Source of the DNA: Leucobacter soli
GTDB lineage: Bacteria > Actinomycetota > Actinomycetes > Actinomycetales > Microbacteriaceae
Assembly: GCF_910593785.1 (NCBI RefSeq)
Contig: NZ_CAJVAP010000007.1
Location: forward strand, 1 to 64,000
Length of the DNA: 64,000 nucleotides
Reading direction: 5' to 3'
Part shown: piece by piece, positions 59,461 through 64,000 of the stretch
Layout of the letters: each line of letters opens with the position of its first letter
Position numbering within the stretch: the stretch's first letter is position 1
Program-made: the position numbers and the translations under genes
The notes under the pieces: model-generated
Seen by the model: only the letters and a program-made list of their open reading frames with translations
The model's database searches: none
Told to the model about the DNA's origin: nothing

Positions 59461-59473
59461 TAGCATGCTTCGT
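59461..59473 (+). promoter_or_regulatory. Leaderless -10 element inside the longer PucR open frame
   Basis: TAGCAT (59461-59466) followed by 7 nt and an in-frame ATG at 59474. No ribosome binding site precedes the earlier ATG at 59426. Confidence 0.45.
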
Positions 59474-61039
59474 ATGCCCAGGATCGTTGATGAGATCATC
59501 AGGAAACCTGAGTTCGGCATAGAGGTCCTCGCACGGAACAGCGAGCTCGAACCGGCGGTCGTGTGCAGAGGGGTCCAGGTGACCGAACACGTCGACCCGT
59601 CGCCGTGGCTCCACCGGCTCGAGATCGTGCTCACCACTGGGATCTCGCTCACCACCGAGGCGCAGCAGCAGGCCTTCGTCGAGAAGCTGGTCGCCAGCAA
59701 GGCGCTGGCTCTGATCTACAGTGCTTACTCGGGCGAGCTGGTGCCCGAACGGGTCATCGAGGTCTGCCGGCAGCACGGACTCACCCTGCTCCGGCCGTCA
59801 CCGGTCGTGCCGCTCGCCGACATGGCCGCGTTCATCAATCGTCGGATCCTCGACGGGCATTTCGCGACGCAGCAGACCTCGATCAAGCTGTACCGGCAAC
59901 TGGTCGCCCTGGTGATCCGCGGCGCCTCCATCCAGAAGATCCTCGACACAGTGCTCGACATCCTCGACTTCTCCCAGACGATGATCATCGATCGCGAGGG
60001 GATCGTCCTCGCGGAAACGGGGCAGGATCCGGAGATCCTCGCCCTGATGAAGCACACTATCCGCAGCTACCGTCGGAACGCCCGGGGCGCGGGGCAGTCC
60101 TTCCAGCTGCCGTTCGACCAGTCGCTTTGCAATGTCATCCCGGTCCAGCTCGACGGCAGCACCCATGCCTTCATCGCGATCGTCAGTTCGCGCGCCCTGA
60201 ACGAGCACGAGGAACTCATGCTCGAGCAACTCCACGCCGGGGTCGCGCTTACCCTCTCGCGCGACCTCACCGACAACCGGTGGCGGCAGCAGTCCTTCAC
60301 GCGTCTGCTCGAGGCCGTCCATATGGGCGAGATGAGCTCCGTCCTCGTGCAGGAGCGGCTCAGGGCCGCCAACATCGACGAAGCCGTGGAAGGAGTGCTC
60401 TTCCGAGTCGAGTGCGAGACCGATGGCTCGCATCTGGCACAGCTCATCCGGGTACTCGAGAACGAGCTCATCGGCTTCACGGACACGGTAGCCTTCCACG
60501 AGGGGGCCGTGTACTTCTTCGTCCCGGATCCGTCCGAGCGGCTCGGGGAGGAGATCTACCGTTCCCTCTCGCCGCTCCGGAACCCGAAGGTCATCGCGAG
60601 CATGCGCCACAGCGGTGCCGACGGGTTCGTCCGGGCCTACCAAGAGGTGAACATGCTGGCGCAGCAGCAGCTCAACAGTGTCGGGTTCTTCGCAGCCGAG
60701 AGCATGGACACGCTGACCATACTGCGAAGCAATCACGATCCGATGCTGCGCGCTCTCGTCGCGCGCGCACTGGGACCGTTGTTCGACGCGAACGGGAGAG
60801 AGAAGCCCGAACTGCTTCATACTCTGGAGACCTTCATCAGGAGCGGCTGTCGAACGGGGCCGACCGCAGAGGAATTGCACGTCCATCGGCACACGGTGAC
60901 GTACCGGCTCAATCAGATCACCCAGCTCGTCGGTCTCGACCCCCGCTCAGGGGATTCGCTCCTCGAATACACTGCGGCGCTCCGGCTCTATCGGGCGGGC
61001 GTCGTCAAGTGCGAGGACATCACCGACCGGACACGATAG
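59474..61039 (+). CDS. PucR-family transcriptional regulator with sensor domain
   Basis: A 521-residue regulator. An N-terminal PucR domain (about 1-120: IVDEIIRKPEFGIEVLARNS, then VQVTEHVDPSPWLHRLEIVL) is followed by a GGDEF-like linker region and a C-terminal HTH_30 (HVHRHTVTYRLNQITQLVGL, with DSLLEYTAALRLYR). Such proteins activate catabolic genes in response to their substrate. The start at 59474 gives a standard domain onset and a leaderless promoter; 59426 would add 16 residues. It sits between the amidohydrolase and aldehyde dehydrogenase genes and is probably their regulator. Confidence 0.88.
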   Translation: MPRIVDEIIRKPEFGIEVLARNSELEPAVVCRGVQVTEHVDPSPWLHRLEIVLTTGISLTTEAQQQAFVEKLVASKALALIYSAYSGELVPERVIEVCRQHGLTLLRPSPVVPLADMAAFINRRILDGHFATQQTSIKLYRQLVALVIRGASIQKILDTVLDILDFSQTMIIDREGIVLAETGQDPEILALMKHTIRSYRRNARGAGQSFQLPFDQSLCNVIPVQLDGSTHAFIAIVSSRALNEHEELMLEQLHAGVALTLSRDLTDNRWRQQSFTRLLEAVHMGEMSSVLVQERLRAANIDEAVEGVLFRVECETDGSHLAQLIRVLENELIGFTDTVAFHEGAVYFFVPDPSERLGEEIYRSLSPLRNPKVIASMRHSGADGFVRAYQEVNMLAQQQLNSVGFFAAESMDTLTILRSNHDPMLRALVARALGPLFDANGREKPELLHTLETFIRSGCRTGPTAEELHVHRHTVTYRLNQITQLVGLDPRSGDSLLEYTAALRLYRAGVVKCEDITDRTR

Positions 61040-61311
61040 GCCGGCGGACAGCCGTCCGCGTCCGCGAGTACGAGGATTCCCGGGCATGTCTCCTCCTGCC
61101 CGCGGGTCGTCGCGGCGTCGGGTCGTCGAGGCTCCCGACCCGTGGATCCGCGCCCGGCGGCGGTCGCCGAGACGAAGGCCAGTTGGAGTATCCGGCAGGC
61201 CGAGTTCTTTCAATCTGGCTAATGCTTTTGCCCTGGAGCGAAACTACCTTGGCATTCGACGGGCGCCCCCCAGTGCGCGGTTCCTGAGTGACGACGAGGT
61301 TAAGGACGGCA

Positions 61312-62766
61312 ATGACGAGTTCCATCAGCACGTACACCCTGTACATCGGCGGAGAGCGGGTCTCATCAGACTCGACCGAGACGATCGACAGCTTCAACCC
61401 GGCGACCGGCGCGCTCGAGTACCGCATCCCCGACGGGAACGCCGCCGACGCGGACCGCGCTGTTCGCGCCGCACGAGAGGCGCTCGACTCGTGGCGGAGG
61501 CTGACCCCCGCCGAGCGGGGCGCGCACCTGTTCAAGATCGCCGACGAGGCGGAGAAGCACGTCGAGCGCCTGGCCGAGGCCGAGACCCGCGACAACGGCA
61601 AGCTGCTGCGCGACACGCTCGCGACCTATCGCGTGCTCCCAAGCATCTGGCGCTACTTCGCCGGCTGGGCCGACAAGATCCCGGGTTCGGTCATTCCCAC
61701 GGGGGACGACGCGCTGAACTACCTCCGGCGTGAGCCGCATGGTGTGGTGCTGTCGATCGTGCCCTGGAATGCGCCCCTGCAGCTCGCGAGCCACAAGCTC
61801 GCGGCCGCCCTGGTCATGGGCAACACCGTCGTACTGAAGCCTTCGGAGATCACCTCGGGAGTGGTCCTCGATTTCGTCGAGGTGCTCGAGAACGCGGGCC
61901 TCCCCAGGGGCGTCATCAACATCGTGACCGGGCGCGGCAGCACGATCGGAGAGGCGCTCGTCAGCCACCCCGGCGTCGACCTGATCACGTTCACCGGCGG
62001 CACGGGCACCGGCACGAGGATCGCGAAGGTCGCGGCGGACCGGCATGTGCCCTGCCTGCTGGAGCTCGGCGGGAAGTCGCCGAACATCGTGTTCGCCGAT
62101 GCTGATTTCGAGAAGGCGCTGAACGGGGTGGCGAACGCCATCTTCGCCGTCTCCGGCCAGGCGTGCACCGCGGGATCCCGCGCCTATGTGCATCGCGACA
62201 TCTACGATGACTTCGTCGCCGCGCTGGTCGAGCGCGCGAAGCGCATCCGTGTCGGAGATCCGCGGAGCGACGGGACCGAGATGGGTCCGCTGGCCTATTC
62301 CGAGCATTTCGACCGCGTGCTCTCCTACGTCGACAAGACGGTCGGCGAGGGTGCGCGGCTCGCGACCGGTGGGCGACGGGTCGCGGGGGCGGGGTTCGAC
62401 GACGGGCTGTACCTCGAGCCGACGATCTTCGACGGCGTCACGCCCGAGATGACGATCACCAAGGAGGAGATCTTCGGGCCGGTGCTCGCCGTGATCCCCT
62501 TCGACACCGAGGACGAGGTGATCGAGCATGCGAACGGCACCGAGTTCGGACTCGCGGCGGGCGTGTGGACCCAGAACGTGAACCGCGCGCATCGCGTGGC
62601 CCGGCGGATCGATTCCGGAGTGGTGTGGGTGAACACCTACCGGGTCCTCAGCCCGATCACGCCCTTCGGCGGGTTCAAGGCCAGCGGGCACGGCAAGGAG
62701 GGCGGGGTCGAGAGCCTCTACGAGTACTCGCGGCTCAAGAGCGTCTGGATGGATCTCAGCGAGTAG
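61312..62766 (+). CDS. NAD-dependent aldehyde dehydrogenase
   Basis: A 484-residue ALDH: VPWNAPLQL with catalytic N153, FTGGTGTG, general base E251 in LELGGKSPN, nucleophile C285 in GQACTAGSR, and the C-terminal PFGGFKASGHGKEGG block. It would oxidise an aldehyde made by the LLM monooxygenase or by amine oxidation. AAGGA is 7 nt upstream of the ATG at 61312. The 272-bp gap before it (61040-61311) has no gene; an AT-richer patch near 61210-61260 is a possible promoter. Confidence 0.92.
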   Translation: MTSSISTYTLYIGGERVSSDSTETIDSFNPATGALEYRIPDGNAADADRAVRAAREALDSWRRLTPAERGAHLFKIADEAEKHVERLAEAETRDNGKLLRDTLATYRVLPSIWRYFAGWADKIPGSVIPTGDDALNYLRREPHGVVLSIVPWNAPLQLASHKLAAALVMGNTVVLKPSEITSGVVLDFVEVLENAGLPRGVINIVTGRGSTIGEALVSHPGVDLITFTGGTGTGTRIAKVAADRHVPCLLELGGKSPNIVFADADFEKALNGVANAIFAVSGQACTAGSRAYVHRDIYDDFVAALVERAKRIRVGDPRSDGTEMGPLAYSEHFDRVLSYVDKTVGEGARLATGGRRVAGAGFDDGLYLEPTIFDGVTPEMTITKEEIFGPVLAVIPFDTEDEVIEHANGTEFGLAAGVWTQNVNRAHRVARRIDSGVVWVNTYRVLSPITPFGGFKASGHGKEGGVESLYEYSRLKSVWMDLSE

Positions 62767-62817
62767 ACCCCACCGAATCTCGACGAACCACACAACGAAC
62801 GTCCAAAGGAGGACTTC

Positions 62818-63912
62818 ATGAACACTCTCTCTCAGATGAGCACCACGCGACGCGGGCTGCTCGGCGGATCGCTCGGCATCGGCGCGCTCGGTCTTCTCGC
62901 CGGGTGCTCCCCCTCGCCGCAGACAGGAGGCGGCGGTGGGAGCGGGAACCCCTTCACCATGGTCACCTGGGGCGGCACCTCCGAGGAGGCGTTCCTCGAG
63001 GCCTGGGGAACTCCCTTCATAGAGGCAACCGGCCGCACCATCACCACCGACACCATCGACTACGGCCGGTTCGCGACTCAGGCCGAGAGCGGCAAGCTGG
63101 AGTGGGACTGGTTCGACTGCGAGGCGTACTACGCGCTCGGCAATCCGGACTTCTTCCAGCCGCTCGACTACGATCGGCTCGAGGTCGACAAGGACGACTT
63201 CATCGAGATGCCCAACGATCGCGGCCAGGCCTTCACCGAGCGCGCGCTGGTCTCGTACTGGACCTCGTGGGTCAGCAGCTATCGCACCGACCGCGACGGC
63301 CCGCGCCCGATGAACTGGGAACAGTTCTTCGATACGAAGGCGATCCCGGGCAAGCGGTCCGTCTACAACTGGCCGCAGGGCATGCTCGAGATCGCGCTCC
63401 TCGCCGATGGCGTCGCGTACGAGGACCTCTACCCGCTCGACCTCGAGCGTGCGTTTGCGAAGTACGACAGCATCCGGGACGATCTGGTGTTCTGGAACTC
63501 CGCGGCCGAGTCGCAGCAGTACCTCGTGAGCGGCGCCGCGGACTTCGTCGTGACCTGGAACAACCGGATCGGCAACCTCGCGCTCGGCGGCGAGGCGGTC
63601 GCGATCGAGTGGGAGGGCAACCTCCGCTCGTACGGCATGCACGTCGTTCCCGAGAACGCCCGCGACGAAGAGGGCACCTACGAATGGATCAAGCTGGCGC
63701 TGAAGCCAGAGAACCAGGCGGCGTTGAGCCTGGGCGGCGGCATGGCGCCGACCTTGAAGTCGGCCTCCGCCTCGATCCCCGCCGATGTGCGCAAATGGCT
63801 GAGCACCGAGCCCGAGGCGATCGAGAAGTCGGTCGGCGGCGCCGACGAGAAATGGTGGGGCGAGAACCTCGCCGAGGTTTCGACACGGTGGTACGAGTGG
63901 GCGGGTCAGTGA
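62818..63912 (+). CDS. PotD-like extracellular solute-binding lipoprotein, paralogue of 29762
   Basis: A 364-residue binding protein. STTRRGLLGGSLGIGALGLL looks Tat-like and the lipobox LAGC ends at C30. The body has the same PotD-type fold and the block ALLADGVAYEDLYPLDLERA, followed by KYDSIRDDLVFWNSAAESQQ, nearly as in the binding protein at 29762-30829. It is followed by a permease gene overlapping its stop (GTGA), so a second importer of the same class begins here. Substrate unknown. AAAGGAGGAC precedes the ATG. Confidence 0.88.
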   Translation: MNTLSQMSTTRRGLLGGSLGIGALGLLAGCSPSPQTGGGGGSGNPFTMVTWGGTSEEAFLEAWGTPFIEATGRTITTDTIDYGRFATQAESGKLEWDWFDCEAYYALGNPDFFQPLDYDRLEVDKDDFIEMPNDRGQAFTERALVSYWTSWVSSYRTDRDGPRPMNWEQFFDTKAIPGKRSVYNWPQGMLEIALLADGVAYEDLYPLDLERAFAKYDSIRDDLVFWNSAAESQQYLVSGAADFVVTWNNRIGNLALGGEAVAIEWEGNLRSYGMHVVPENARDEEGTYEWIKLALKPENQAALSLGGGMAPTLKSASASIPADVRKWLSTEPEAIEKSVGGADEKWWGENLAEVSTRWYEWAGQ

Positions 63913-64000
63913 CCTCTTCGCTGAAGGGCAAGCGGCTGGGGTTCCTCATCCCCAGCCTGCTCCTGCTCGTCGTGGTGTTCGCGATCCCGGTCGTGCTCGT
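63909..64000 (+). CDS. ABC transporter permease, N-terminal part (truncated by window)
   Basis: GTG start overlapping the binding-protein stop by 4 bp. The 30 codons in the window encode SSLKGKRLGFLIPSLLLLVV and then VFAIPVVLV, the cytoplasmic head and first membrane segment of a PotB-like permease. The rest of the gene lies beyond the window. Confidence 0.8.
   Translation, partial: MTSSLKGKRLGFLIPSLLLLVVVFAIPVVL

Overview
The window is high-GC actinobacterial DNA, most likely from a member of the Microbacteriaceae (Leucobacter-like). This rests on recalled family biology and not on a search. The signs are very GC-rich codon use, a ClpC unfoldase, two small MaoC/HAD-type dehydratases fused operonically to murB, a quinone-reducing LpdA, an actinobacterial biotin carboxylase, and many leaderless promoters of the form TANNNT-N6/7-ATG. 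It looks like ordinary chromosome carrying several catabolic islands and one decayed tRNA-integrated element.

Left part (1-26.5 kb): a five-gene minus-strand operon of four small membrane proteins plus an XRE regulator, then clpC, an ArgA-like acetyltransferase and small proteins. A PucR regulator diverges from a CaiB-type CoA-transferase and a glutaryl-CoA dehydrogenase (glutarate/lysine catabolism). Next are a GntR/DUF1648/CPBP membrane cassette, luxS close to an MTA/SAH nucleosidase (activated methyl cycle), and tRNA-Ser(CGA) followed by a ~0.95 kb remnant of an integrated element: an integrase 3' end and a 14-bp duplication of the tRNA 3' end. Then come a TetR/SDR pair, a very large secreted metallophosphoesterase/nucleotidase, a bifunctional-nuclease protein, a VOC protein, and a divergent retropepsin-like protease / RimK ligase pair.

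Middle part (26.5-45 kb): a polyamine-type catabolic region. A TetR regulator lies between two copies of an 18-bp operator, ATAATAA-N4-TTATTAT, one in front of an M24 peptidase gene and one in front of a PotD/B/C/A-like ABC importer. The importer is followed by a cupin, an acetylpolyamine-deacetylase-like HDAC-family enzyme, a gamma-glutamylputrescine-oxidase-like flavoenzyme, a second cupin, a YtcJ amidohydrolase, a flavin amine oxidase, an MFS transporter and a large ornithine/lysine/arginine decarboxylase. Uptake, deacetylation and oxidation of polyamines, together with amine production, therefore sit side by side.

Right part (45-64 kb): lpdA overlapping a cupredoxin gene, an LLM flavoprotein, a biotin carboxylase, a DUF937 protein, the dehydratase-dehydratase-murB operon and an acyl-CoA oxidase. 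A second, apparently uncharacterised catabolic cluster follows: a SnoaL-flavin reductase fusion, an LLM flavin monooxygenase, a YtcJ amidohydrolase, a PucR regulator, an aldehyde dehydrogenase, and a solute-binding lipoprotein paralogous to that of the polyamine region, with its permease cut by the window end. I saw no CRISPR array, rRNA, complete insertion sequence or intact prophage.
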